This document shows, piece after piece, positions 35,684 through 45,898 of a stretch of 64,000 nucleotides of DNA (position 1 is its first letter; each line of letters starts with the position of its first letter). The DNA is from Lycocorax pyrrhopterus obiensis (lineage: Eukaryota > Chordata > Aves > Passeriformes > Paradisaeidae). Location of the stretch: NCBI GenBank assembly GCA_014706295.1, contig JACSVZ010000024.1, forward strand, positions 5,815,969 through 5,879,968, read 5' to 3'. The notes beneath the pieces are model-generated. The model was not told the origin of the DNA. It made no database searches and worked only from the letters and a program-made list of their open reading frames with translations. The translations under genes were made by a program, and so were the position numbers.

Positions 35684-35850
35684 CTGCTCCAGCGCCTCCT
35701 GGACGATCGCAAAGCCACGGTGGAGATGATCCAGGCGGAGGGCGACAGGATCGCGCAGTCGGCCGAGCCCGCGGATCGGGACAAGATCGTGGGGCAGCTG
35801 GAGAGCCTGGCACGGCGCTGGGAAGGGCTGCTGGGCAGGGCAGCTGCCAG
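35684..35850 (+). CDS. MACF1: MACF1 exon, spectrin repeat (55 codons + 2 nt)
   Basis: It reads [18 protein letters not shown] to LLGRAAA plus two bases of Arg. The acceptor is unusual: CCCCAAAG rather than CAG. The donor is GTGAGA. It ends in phase 2. Confidence 0.94.
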
Positions 35851-36351
35851 GTGAGAGGGACTGGGACCGGCTCGTGCCGCGAGTCACGGTGCCCCGGAGC
35901 CGGGGGGTGACAGCATTCGGGAAGCTGGCGGAGATTTCGGTGCAGGTACATCCTGGAAACGTGGAAACAGCTGGAAAACATGAGGAATCAAAGGCTGATA
36001 GCAGTGGTTTACAATGGCGGGGAAGAGCTGAGATTAAATAATTTCCCTGCAGGGGAGGGATGTTATTTTTCTTCCTGTAAGCTTTAACGTTTAGCAGCAT
36101 CCTGTTGACACCTTTCTGCCGCCAGAATCTTGTTTATGAGTTACTTATTTCTACCTAAGCTGATATTTGAGGTTATGAAGTCACTTCTGAAGGCCAGATT
36201 GGGCCCTGTCAGGGTTTTTAATCATTGCAAACAAGCTGGACTGTCTATCCAGGGTCCGTCCAGGACTGTCCACCCAGGATTGCCTTTAACCAGAAGCTCT
36301 GAAAGACTGAGAGCCTGGCCACAAGCTGAGGGATCATCCAAGATAGGGATG

Positions 36352-36412
36352 GAAGAAAAGGGAGTTGGAACCAAATGATCTTTAAGGTCCCTTCCATCAA
36401 AAAGCTGCTCTA
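36352..36412 (+). mobile_element. short CR1 fragment
   Basis: GGAGTTGGAACCAAATGATC then TTTAAGGTCCCTTCC is the CR1 3' end in the forward sense. Confidence 0.72.
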
Positions 36413-36655
36413 TAGGGGAGCCTTTCTGCCGCCTTCCCAGGGAGATGAACTGGATCCTAAAGGCACGGCTGCAGGAAAAGCTCATTTTGCAGTTCCTCCA
36501 CGTTGATTTTTGTCTTTGCCTTTGTAGCTTGCCTGACAATGGTGCCTCACCTTGCTCCGAGCAGGGCTGCTTGGGTTCCCTCTTCCAAATACCTGAAGCT
36601 GCTTCCCATGCCTGGCTCCAGCTGGGAGCTGCTCCTTGGTGTTTTCGTTGACTCG

Positions 36656-36785
36656 AAGAGTCACAGGCTGGTTTTGTTTGGAGGAGACCTTAAAAACCAT
36701 CTTGTTCCCAACCCCGTGCTGTGAGCAGGGACACCTTCCACTCAGGTTGCTCAGGGCCCCATCCCGCCTGGCCTTGGGCACTTAA
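36656..36785 (-). mobile_element. CR1 LINE 3' fragment
   Basis: GAGTCACAGGCTGGTTTTGT, GGAGACCTTAAAAACCATCT, GCAGGGACACCTTCCACT and CAGGTTGCTCAGGGCCCCAT follow the CR1 order. It ends about 30 nt before the exon at 36817 and may supply part of its intron's branch region. Confidence 0.88.
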
Positions 36786-36816
36786 TTCCTTCTAATTTTG
36801 TGGTAACTTTTTGTAG

Positions 36817-36976
36817 GCAGAAGCAGCTGGAGGATATCTTGGTGCTGGCCAAGCAGTTCCACGAGACCACGGAGCCCGTGTCCGACTGGCTGTCGGTGAC
36901 GGAGAAGAAACTGGCCAACTCTGAGCCCATCGGCACCCAGACTGCCAAAATCCAGCAGCAGATCAGCCGCCACAAG
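36817..36976 (+). CDS. MACF1: MACF1 exon, spectrin repeat (54 codons)
   Basis: It completes Arg and reads [20 protein letters not shown] to IQQQISRHK. The acceptor is TTTTTGTAG (TAG type) and the donor GTAGGG. It ends in phase 0. Confidence 0.95.
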
Positions 36977-37426
36977 GTAGGGCCTGTGCAGGAACAGGAT
37001 GGAGGTGGTTGGAGTCAGGTCCCGCTCCAGTGGTTGTTTCCACCCCAACCAGAGGGGTTTTGGCACAAACAAGGATTGGAGGAGGTATCCAGGCTGTTTT
37101 ATGTACAGGGAAGGCTGCAAGCCCTGACCCACTGGCGTGGGTAAACATTAAACTGATGTCCTTGCACCTCCCAGCAGACTTGGATAGAAAAAACATCCCC
37201 ATTCATGTGTTTCCTTTTAATTTTGACTCAGTTTGCCCGTTCAGGGGCGGCTTTTGTGTCTCCTCCATTCTTTCAGTTGCGTTCATTGCCGTGTCCCCCC
37301 CCCTTTTTACGTTGCGTTTCTTTCATTTTCCCCATTCTTCACTCATGTTTGTTTTTTTTTTTTATTTCTTTGTGTTGTTTTTTTTTCTCCCCTTCCCATT
37401 GTCCATTTTACCCTCCCACCATTCAG

Positions 37427-37753
37427 GCCCTTGAGGAAGAGATAGAGAGCCACGCTGCCTACGTGTCTCGGGTGCTGGGGGTCGGGCACTCGCTGTCCTC
37501 CCTGAGCTGCGCCGCCGAGCAGAGGCTGCTGGCTGAGAAATTAGAGGCTCTGCAGAGCCGCTACGGCGAGGTCCGGGAGCGGTGCGGCCGCAAGGCAGCA
37601 CTGCTGGACCAGGCTCTGGCCAACGCCAGGCTTTTTGGGGAGGAGGAGGTGGAAGTGCTCAACTGGCTGGCTGAGGTGGAGGACAAGCTGGGCTCAGTGT
37701 CCGTAAAGGATTACAAACGGGACGTCCTGCAGAAGCAGCATGCCGACCAGCTG
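37427..37753 (+). CDS. MACF1: MACF1 cassette exon, one whole spectrin repeat (109 codons)
   Basis: It reads ALEEEIESHAAYVSRVLG to DVLQKQHADQL and forms one complete repeat unit with the Trp block LNWLAEVEDKL. Both borders are phase 0 and the neighbouring exons can join directly (RHK to ALNEEIV), as in the mammalian MACF1 form I know best, so this looks like a skippable cassette. It follows a pyrimidine tract of more than 120 nt and is followed by T/G-rich sequence. The donor GTATTT is weak. The frame stays open 45 codons into the intron. Confidence 0.9.
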
Positions 37754-38397
37754 GTATTTTCTGTTTTTGTTTCCGTGTTGTTTGTGTTGTTGGTTTTGTT
37801 GCGTTTGTCTGGTTCTGTTTGTGTTTCTGGCCTGGCTTTAGTTTTGGCGAAGCTGCTGGGTCTCTCCGAGGCTTGGAGAGGAGTGTAAAGGGATTTTGTG
37901 TGTTAAACAGCAACTGTGGCCCCCCCCCCCCACCAAAAAATGGGTTTCTCGAGGCGGGGGAACTTCAAATGGTTCGTTTGCTTTGTGAGCAGTGTCTGAG
38001 CTTGGCCACCCTGTGCCTTTGAAAAGCTGGATGCTGTTTCCAAAACTGAGAGCTGGAGAAGCCTGGTGGGTGTTTGGAGCTGGGCTGGCCACCGAGGAAG
38101 CCTCTGCTTCCGCTCCCTGGGGCTGGGCAGGCTCTTTTCAAGAGCGAGGTTCTGTCTGATCTGAGTCCTTTGGTGACACAGATCCAATGGGTTGGGTTGG
38201 GTTTGCTCTAAAATTTGAGCCTTTGGGTCCCAAAAATCCCAAAAATTCCCGTAGCAGGATGACTGGACAGTTTTCAGATGGGTTGTCCACCCTTCCTGTG
38301 CTCAGCAGGGAAGCTCATGCTCTCCAGAGCATCTCTGGCTGGCAGGACACAGGGACCTCCCTGCAGCAGGATAACCCAAATTTGCCTTTTCCTTCAG

Positions 38398-38482
38398 GCT
38401 TTGAATGAGGAAATTGTGAACAGGAAGAAGAACGTGGACCAAGCCATCAGAAATGGACAAGCTCTCCTGAAGCAAACCACAG
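38398..38482 (+). CDS. MACF1: MACF1 exon, rod (28 codons + 1 nt)
   Basis: It reads ALNEEIVNRKKNVDQAIRNG to LLKQTT plus one base of Gly. It is near-identical to mammals. The acceptor is TCCTTCAG and the donor GTAACA. Confidence 0.95.
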
Positions 38483-39113
38483 GTAACACGGAGGAGATCT
38501 TGGCACGCTCCGGGAGGTGTGGGAGGTCTGGGAATCCATCCTCAGCGTGCTTTTCCTTGGGTTGTCCATGCTCTGCTGGGTGGAGGCTTTTCTCCCTCAG
38601 GTCTTCATTTCCTTTCGGAGACTCCCAAAGTAGCTGGTTTGCATCCAGACTTCACTCTGGAACACTCCAGTTTAGGATTTGCTTGGTCCCAAATCCCAGC
38701 CTCGCAGCGGGTGATTCCCGCCGCTGCCGTGGGGATGCTCAGTGCCGAGGGAGGCTTTTCTCACTGCAGCCAGCTGCTAAATCACATGGAGAAGAGGTTA
38801 AAAATACCCCCAGCCCTCTCCTAATATTGCTTTCCCAGACTGAGCAGTTGTGGCTGTTGCCACGTGGGTGTGAGTTTATGTTTATGAGTGGGAAGAGAGG
38901 TCGGGGTGCTGCGTTTCCTTCAGATGTGGTGTGCTCGGAGCAGATGTACAGCCCCGTGTCCTTGTGGGAGCTGTGGAGCAGGAAGAGTGATTACAAAGGA
39001 TTTGGCAGGCAGCTCTGTGTCCTCTTGGAAAGAGCAGCAAGGGGCGGACTGACCCTTTTTGCTTGGAGCTGTGGTTCATTGCTGAGAACTTGAGTTGGGG
39101 CTTTGCAGCACAC

Positions 39114-39212
39114 TCCCATCCCATCCCATCCCATCCCATCCCATCCCATCCCATCCCATCCCATCCCATCCCATCCCATCCCATCCCATCCCATCCCATC
39201 CCATCCCATCCC
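39114..39212 (+). repeat. (CCCAT)n microsatellite, second copy
   Basis: About 19-20 uninterrupted CCCAT units lie in the intron before 39420. Motif and orientation are the same as at 6013-6101, 33 kb away. Confidence 0.97.
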
Positions 39213-39419
39213 AGGGACGAGGTGGATGTTGCATTGGTGGAAATGTCAGCTCTGAGTAAAACCAGGCTGAAGCTGCATTAATACAAAGCAAAGTGAGGCT
39301 GGAATTCGCTGTTTAAAAGGTGGGGGGGGACACAGAGAAAGTGGCTCCTGAAGCCTCCTGGGGTGGCTCCTGAAGCCCCCAGAGCCCAGCATCATTTTCC
39401 CCTCGCCGCTGTCCCGCAG

Positions 39420-39661
39420 GGGAGGAGGTGCTGCTGATCCAGGAGAAGCTGGACGGGATCAAGACCCGCTACTCCGACATCACCGCCGCCAGCTCCAAGG
39501 CCCTGCGCACGCTGGAGCAGGCCCGGCAGCTGGCCACCAAATTCCAGTCCACCCACGAGGAGCTCGCCGGGTGGATGAGCAAGGTGGAGGACGAGCTGGC
39601 CTCCAGCGGGGCACAATCCCCCGCCGGCGAGCAGATCCCCCAATTCCAGCAGCGGCAGAAG
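39420..39661 (+). CDS. MACF1: MACF1 exon, spectrin repeat (81 codons)
   Basis: It reads GEEVLLIQEKLDGIKTRYSD to PQFQQRQK. The acceptor is TCCCGCAG and the donor GTGGGA. It ends phase 0. Confidence 0.96.
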
Positions 39662-39760
39662 GTGGGAGAGCAGCGCCGCGGGATGGGGGCGTGAGGGTGG
39701 TTTGTTCTCTGCCGTGGGGAGGAGCTGGGGAGGACACAAACCCATGGGTGCCGTCCACAG

Positions 39761-39967
39761 GAGCTGAAGAAGGAGGTGATGGAGCACAGGCTCGTCCTGG
39801 ACACGGTGAACGAGGTGAGCCGGGCTCTGCTGGAGCTGGTGCCCTGGAGAGCCCGCGAGGGGCTGGACAAGCTCGTGTCGGACACCAACGAGCGCTACAA
39901 GGTGGTCAGCGACACCGTCAAGCAGAGGGTGGAAGAAATCGATGCTGCTATCCAGAGGTCTCAGCAG
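39761..39967 (+). CDS. MACF1: MACF1 exon, spectrin repeat (69 codons)
   Basis: It reads [20 protein letters not shown] to AAIQRSQQ. The preceding intron is 99 nt. The acceptor is GTCCACAG and the donor GTGATT, phase 0/0. Confidence 0.96.
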
Positions 39968-40679
39968 GTGATTGAACAACCCCTGCAGGGTTTTTTCGGG
40001 GAGCGGCCAGGCACTGCTGGTCACACAGGGCCACAGCAGCGGGAGGGGTGGCAAGCGCAGCCAGCCAGCCAGGAAGGCCAAATCCCATCGGGAATGCCAA
40101 GAAATGGACCCCAGCAGTAGCATGTGGCAGCAGGGATGGTGGCTGACCCATCCTGGTGTGTGTTTTTGGGATGGGATAACTCTGGAGCAGCACCGTGTTA
40201 TCCTGCCTGTGAACTGCTGGGTGATGGAGATGGTGTAAAACTGGTGACAGGTGACTGTCAAAGCTGGGAAAACATCATCCCCTGCTGTGGGAGCACAGGG
40301 ATTTGTTCCAGGCCAACAGTCCTCCCCAAAAACACTTGTCCTGCATGGACTGGAGGCTGTGGGGTGCTGGGAATACCATGGAGTCAGTGCTCCGTGGAGC
40401 GAGGGAAATGCTCCTGTTTATAGGGCTGTCCCTTCCCCTGCAGGCAGGGAGGGTGTGGGGAGAGGTGGCTGCTCCAGCCTGCCCCAGAACCAGCTGCAGG
40501 AGCCACGAGGGCAGCGTGGAGCCAGGAACCCGAGCCCCACCCCAACGTCCCCTTCTCCTCCACACGCCGGGGCGAGGCGTTTGTCCCCGTGTCCCGCCGG
40601 GTCCCTCTGTGATTCCCACAGTCCCCAGCCCTCCGTGTGCTCCATCACTGACCACTGCCCTTCCTCTCCCCCGTGCCAG

Positions 40680-40799
40680 TACGAGCAGGCGGCCGACGCA
40701 GAGCTGGCCTGGGTGGCCGAGACCAAGCGGAAGCTGATGGCTCTGGGTCCCATCCGCCTGGAGCAGGACCAGACGACGGCTCAGCTGCAGGTGCAGAAG
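40680..40799 (+). CDS. MACF1: MACF1 exon, spectrin repeat (40 codons)
   Basis: It reads [20 protein letters not shown] to AQLQVQK, essentially identical to mammalian MACF1. The acceptor is CGTGCCAG and the donor GTCTGT, phase 0/0. Confidence 0.96.
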
Positions 40800-41150
40800 G
40801 TCTGTGCTCACTCTTCACCCCCCGAGGGGTTGGGTGGGGTGGGCAGCAAGGAGAGATGGTCCAGTTTGGGTGCACTTGTCCTTGGGGTGTGTAAGGAGAA
40901 AAAAACAAAGGAAAGAATTGCTCTAAATCCTCCAAGTGTTGGGCTTTCCCAAGGAAAGAGCTTCCTGTCTGTTTGCAGGAGCTTGATGGGTGCTCTGGTT
41001 TGGTCTCCCTTGGGAGGGGTGCTCCCTTGGAAGCCTTCCCCTCTGCCGGGCTCTCACCGGCGCTGGCAGCAGGAAGGGTTTAGAGAAAATGAATATATTG
41101 ATTAATGAGGGTGGTTTCCATTTGCTTTTTTGCTCATTGTTCCCCTGCAG

Positions 41151-41198
41151 CGAGGGACTCCACAGATCCCTCCCAGCAGCCAGGCATGGAACAAAGAG
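41151..41198 (+). CDS. MACF1: candidate 16-codon cassette exon within the rod
   Basis: A 48-nt open block lies in a phase 0 intron after a strong pyrimidine tract (TTCCCCTGCAG) and ends at a weak donor (GAG/GTGCTG). It would insert RGTPQIPPSSQAWNKE between QVQK and AFSIDI without breaking the frame. Two TGC motifs lie 18-28 nt upstream of the acceptor, as seen near neuronal SRRM4-dependent small exons. I do not recall it in the canonical protein, so it is a prediction only. Confidence 0.42.
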
Positions 41199-41798
41199 GT
41201 GCTGGAGGGGTTGGGGGTTTTGTTTTTTTCCTCTATATGTCTTTGGGATGAGCTCATGCCTGAAAGAACGTGCACTTTAAATATTTTTTAAATAAACGGC
41301 CCTTTCCTTCCCTTTGCCGGGGCAGTCAGAGCAGCACATGGGATTATTGGGTTTAAAATTAAAGCAAAAAAAGGGAAAATAAGGCAGTGTTTTAAGAGAG
41401 GGGGGACTGAACCATTGAGTGTTAACTTAAATTGAGCTCAGCTTCCTGCTGTTAATCTCGTGGACCTTGGGAATGGCAAAGTTATTGGTGGATGCAGCTC
41501 TGGAGAGCATCGTTTTGTGGGGTAACATTCACTGACAAACAGATGATGGAGCTTTTCCTCCAGCAGGGACCTTGGGTGTGGATTATACCTCATTTTAAGA
41601 GCCGTTTTCAGGTCTTTGGAGGAGAGAGGTTGATGTAGATGAGGGAAGCAGGCAGGAATCTGCATTCCCAGCCGGATTTTCAGCTTGCCACGGGGCACTT
41701 GCGCTGGGTTTTGCGGGGTCTCTGTGGCAGGAGGGTGCCGGGAGAGGCTGGGGGGAGGTTGGGCTCAGCTCTGATTTCTCCCCTTTCTCTTCCTGCAG

Positions 41799-41906
41799 GC
41801 TTTTTCCATCGACATCATCCGGCACAAGGACTCCATGGATGAGCTGTTCAGCCAGCGCAACGAGATCTTCGGGACCTGTGGCGAGGAACAAAAAGCTGTT
41901 CTCCAG
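41799..41906 (+). CDS. MACF1: MACF1 exon, spectrin repeat (36 codons)
   Basis: It reads AFSIDIIRHKDSMDELFSQR to EQKAVLQ. The acceptor is CCTGCAG and the donor GTGAGC, phase 0/0. Confidence 0.96.
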
Positions 41907-42232
41907 GTGAGCCCCCTCTGCCATTCTGCGGGACAGAGAGGGGAGAGAGGCCGATCCCCAGCCCTTGCCCAGGCTGAAGGAGTTTAAAATTGCTCCATCT
42001 TCAGTAATTCCCACCGGCGTTAGCAGGAATCTCTTTACATTTATGGCTCTCCTTTATTGCCTGTTTTTATTGCAAGGTTTGGGGATGGGGAGGGGGGAGA
42101 TTCCCGAGGCTGCTTTAATTGGAATTACAGCGTGGAAGGCCACCAAAGGCACCTCCTTCTCTTCCAGCCCACAGCGTGGAGCTGGCCCTTTCCCTGGGCC
42201 CTTTTGCATCTCTTCCCTCCTTTTTTTTTTAG

Positions 42233-42451
42233 GAGAAAACCGAGTCCCTGGTGCAGCAGTACGAGGCCGTGAGCCAGCTCAATTCGGAGCGCTACGCCCG
42301 CCTGGAGCGTGCCCAGGTCCTGGTCAACCAGTTTTGGGAGACCTACGAGGAGCTGAACCCATGGATTGAGGAGACCCAAGCCCTCATCTCCCAGCTGCCA
42401 CCACCGGCCATCGACCACGAGCAGCTCAAGCAGCAGCAGGATGACATGAGG
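42233..42451 (+). CDS. MACF1: MACF1 exon, spectrin repeat (73 codons)
   Basis: It reads EKTESLVQQYEAVSQLNSER to LKQQQDDMR, with NPWIEET as the helix A Trp block. The acceptor is TTTTTTTAG and the donor GTAAGA, phase 0/0. Confidence 0.96.
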
Positions 42452-43027
42452 GTAAGAGGATGCAGGGTTTGCATCTCCTGTCCGTCAGCTCTGCCCTCAG
42501 CAGAGGGCAGGGGCAAGAGCACCTTTTTCTTCTGAATTCTCCTCTTTTTTTTGGCCCCTGTTCTGTTCTTTTTGGGGGAGCTTGCTTGCGTAACGCGAGC
42601 GTGCCGCGTGAAAACCACTTGTTGTGTTGGAGCACCCCTTGACCAAAATCCAGCTTGCTCCCGAGGAAACCTGGCTGCCTTTGGATCTCCCTCCTGCTCG
42701 TGGCAGGAAAAAAGCCACTTTGTGCTTTTAGGGTAGAGGCTGCAAAGCAGAGAATTCCCAGTGGGGTCCCCCCGTGGAGCTGTGGGGAGGGTCAGAGGCT
42801 GGGGAAGGAGCCGTGCCAGGCTCTGTGCCACAGCCATGTTGGGAAGAGCCGGGTGCCACGCGCTTGGCAGATGCTGGGGCATGAAATCCGGGCTGTGAGT
42901 TCCTCCCGAGATACCATCGCTGCTCTTGGAGTGCTGTTTGGAATAAATAGGCAGCGGCTCACAGCAGATTTCTAAACAAATGTGGGGGTTTTTTTCCACC
43001 CCCCTCTCCCCCATCTCTATTCCCTAG

Positions 43028-43231
43028 CAACTGAGGGAGTCCATCGCTGAGCACAAACCTCACATCGACAAGCTGCTGAAAATCGGGCCCCAGCTCAAGG
43101 ACCTCAACCCCGAGGAAGGGGAGATGGTGCAGGAAAAATACTCCAGGGCCGAGGCCACGTATGCCAAAATCAAGGAGGAGGTTTGCCAGCGGGCCCTGGC
43201 GCTCGACGAGGCCTTCTCGCAGTCCACCCAG
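43028..43231 (+). CDS. MACF1: MACF1 exon, spectrin repeat (68 codons)
   Basis: It reads [20 protein letters not shown] to DEAFSQSTQ. The acceptor is ATTCCCTAG and the donor GTACGC, phase 0/0. Confidence 0.96.
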
Positions 43232-44019
43232 GTACGCCGGGGGTGCCAGGGAGGCGAATCTTCCTCTCACAGCCCCCCTGGGACAGCCACGTGCTCTGGA
43301 ATGTGGCTTTATTCCCACTGTAAAACCCTTTATAGGGAATAACGTGGTCAGGCACCTCCGGGGTGGTTTCCTGCTGCTTGGTGCCGGCTGTGGGAGCAGA
43401 GGAGAAGGCGTTCGAGTCTCCACACAGTAAACAGGGTCGTAAATTTTTACGACCTCAATAATGGTTCAAAGGGGCTGCTCTGGCATCAGCCCAAGGTTGG
43501 AAGGGCCCGGAGAGCCTCTTGAAAGAGCTTGAAGAGATAATTTCCAGCTCTGATAAGCTGTGAGCGCAGTGAGCAGCCATGGGATGCTTTGTATGGGAGA
43601 GGTAATGGATGTCTGTGGGGTCTGGGCATCTCCTGAGGAGCTGGGTGAGTGCAGGAGGAGGGATAGGAAAGGAATGGCAGAGACTGGAGGTGCTGAAGTC
43701 CGAGAAGGGGGTGAAATTCCTGCTGCTGAGGGTCGGTGACCCCCGGTTACGTTTCGTTTCACCCCGTGTTACCGTAGCGCAGTTGGTTTTTGTCACGTCC
43801 TGGGTGTTTATTTTCTTAATTCCTGTATTGTGTAGTCACTTCTCTTGGTTTGCACTTGTATTAACTCCGAGTTTTTCCCCCCCCCACCCCCACATTCCCC
43901 TCCCCTCTCATCTCTCACTCCCACTGTGGAATGTGTTGTCTGTGTGTGTTGCTGCCTGTGCCCGTCCTCCCCACATGGTCCCATTTCATTCTTGTGTTGA
44001 CTGCGCCCCACCATTGCAG

Positions 44020-44028
44020 ATTTCGGAG
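44020..44028 (+). CDS. MACF1: MACF1 9-nt microexon (Ile-Ser-Glu)
   Basis: CATTGCAG, then nine bases encoding I-S-E, then the donor GTAAGC. In mammalian MACF1 the protein reads SQSTQ-ITE-FHDKIEP at this point, so a three-residue exon is exactly what is needed between 43231 and 45324. A TGC motif lies 16 nt upstream of the exon, as in SRRM4-regulated neuronal microexons. Inclusion or skipping keeps the frame. Confidence 0.87.
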
Positions 44029-44925
44029 GTAAGCGAGTCCCTCCCCCCACCGCAGACGCTCATTTACCCTCCCTGGCCTGATTCTCTTTTACACCCAGGC
44101 TTTCATTTCTGGTCCATGCACAGCTCAGCAGAACGTGCTTCAAAATTAACGCTGGCGGGGCGGGGGGCCTGGAATCACATTTTTTTGGGATGGCTTTCGT
44201 TGCGCGGCCGCCTGGTCTCAGCTCCCGCTGGGAATGCTTCCTGCAGAGCGGAGGTCTCGCTTTTGGAAGGGGTCGCGCTGCTCCAGCTGGATGTGCTGGT
44301 TTGCTCCTGCTTCTTGGCTGAGCCAGCCTGTCCTGATCAACTTTGCACCGAGAGCCCCGGCCCCTCTCTGCTGGGAGAGCCTGGGGTTTGGTGGGCACCA
44401 GCACCGGTGCGTTCCCAGTACGAACTGGGAGAGAGGGACAAGAGCAGCCCCAGTGCTGAGCTGTCCTTCCCGCCAGCAGAGATGGTTTGGGATCTTTAAG
44501 GCCAAAGTTGACTTCTCTTTAAGAAAAACAACAATAAACCCTGCTGGACCCCCTCCCTCCTTCCCTCCCTGCCTCCCTCACTCCCTCCTGGCTTTCTGGT
44601 TCTGCTTTTGAGGCCGCAGCTCCGTGGCAGCTCCTCCCCACCCGCATGCGGCTCCCGCTGGTCCTGCCGGGATGGGTTCCCACTGGCCCTGCACCACGTG
44701 GAGGTTCCCATCAGCACCAAACACGCTGGCGCTTTTCCAGCAGCGTTTTCTGCCTGGGTATTCCCTTAGCCAGCTCTGGGGTTTTGTGCCCAGCCACCAA
44801 AACCGAGACAGCAGCAAAAAAAGTGCATTTTTAGGGCTGGATCCGAGGCACTGCCGTGTTTGGGTCACAGGTGCCGGGGGCAGCTCTGTGGGCTCTGCTG
44901 GAGCAGGGCAGGTGTGAGCAGGAGA

Positions 44926-45228
44926 ATGCAGGGGTGGCACTGCTGCTGCAGGGGCGACATTGCTGCTGCAGGGGTGGCATTGCTGCTGCAGGGGCGGCAT
45001 TGCTGCTGCAGGGATGGCATTGCTGCTGCAGAGGCGACATTGCTGCTGCAGGGGTGGCACTGCTGCTGCAGGGGTGGCGTTGCTGCTGCAGAGGTGACAT
45101 TGCTGCTGCAGGAATGGCATTGCTGCTGCAGGAATGGCATTGCTGCTGCAGGGATGGCATTGCTGCTGCAGGGATGGCATTGCTGCTGCAGGGATGGCAT
45201 TGCTGCTGCAGGGGTGGCACTGCTGCTG
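44926..45228 (+). repeat. MACF1: 20-bp minisatellite rich in TGCTGC
   Basis: Fourteen in-register 20-bp units (44941-45220) plus decayed edges, each TGCTGCTGCA followed by a G/A-rich decamer. It lies in the intron after the 9-nt microexon and ends about 100 nt before the exon at 45324. The period is not a multiple of three, yet all frames stay open, giving spurious ORFs on both strands. Confidence 0.97.
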
Positions 45229-45323
45229 TCGCAGGCATTGTCCCCTCTCCGAGAGGGGCCGTGGCTCACCCTGGTGTCCCTGTGTCCCATCCCTCCTGCC
45301 CTAATGGGTCTGCTCCTCTCCAG

Positions 45324-45555
45324 TTCCACGACAAGATCGAGCCCATGCTGGAGACCCTGGAGAGCCTCTCCTCCCGCCTGCGGCTGCCGCCCCTCATCCC
45401 CGCCGAGGTCGACAAGATCCGCGAGTGCATCAGCGAGAACAAGAACTCCACGGTGGAGCTGGAGAAGCTGCAGCCCTCCTTCGAGGCCCTGAAACGCCGT
45501 GGGGAGGAGCTCATCGGCCGCTCCCAGGGAGCGGACAAGGACCTGGCAGCCAAAG
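45324..45555 (+). CDS. MACF1: MACF1 exon, spectrin repeat (77 codons + 1 nt)
   Basis: It reads FHDKIEPMLETLESLSSRL to SQGADKDLAAK plus one base. It is near-identical to mammals. The acceptor is CTCTCCAG and the donor GTATCT. It ends in phase 1. Confidence 0.96.
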
Positions 45556-45649
45556 GTATCTCTGGGTGGATTTAAGTGTCCGGCTTCTCCCCAAACCGCG
45601 GCTCCGTCGCTGCTGGGGAGGCTTTGATGTCCCAGGGGTTTATTTTGGG

Positions 45650-45898
45650 AGGTTCTCCTGGCTTTAGGAGCAAGGATGAGTCCTCCGGATGGATTTGGCA
45701 GGTTCTCCTGGCTTTAGGAGCAAGGATGAGTCCTCCGGATGGATTTGGCAGGTTCTCCTGGCCTTAGGAGCAAGGATGAGTCCTCTGGATGGATTTGGGA
45801 GGTTCTCCTGGCCTTAGGAGCAAGGATGAGTCCTCTGGATGGATTTGGGAGGTTCTCCTGGCTTTAGGAGCAAGGATGAGTCCTCTGGATGGATGTGC
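45650..45898 (+). repeat. 50-bp minisatellite, five units
   Basis: Near-identical 50-bp units start at 45650, 45700, 45750, 45800 and 45850. They differ at a few sites (CCGG/CTGG, TTTGGC/TTTGGG). They lie within the intron after 45555. Confidence 0.96.

Noticed and set aside
44578..45575. Long Cys/Ala-rich repeat ORFs on both strands
   Set aside because: They come from the 20-bp minisatellite; the plus-strand frames run into the true exon at 45324 only by chance.
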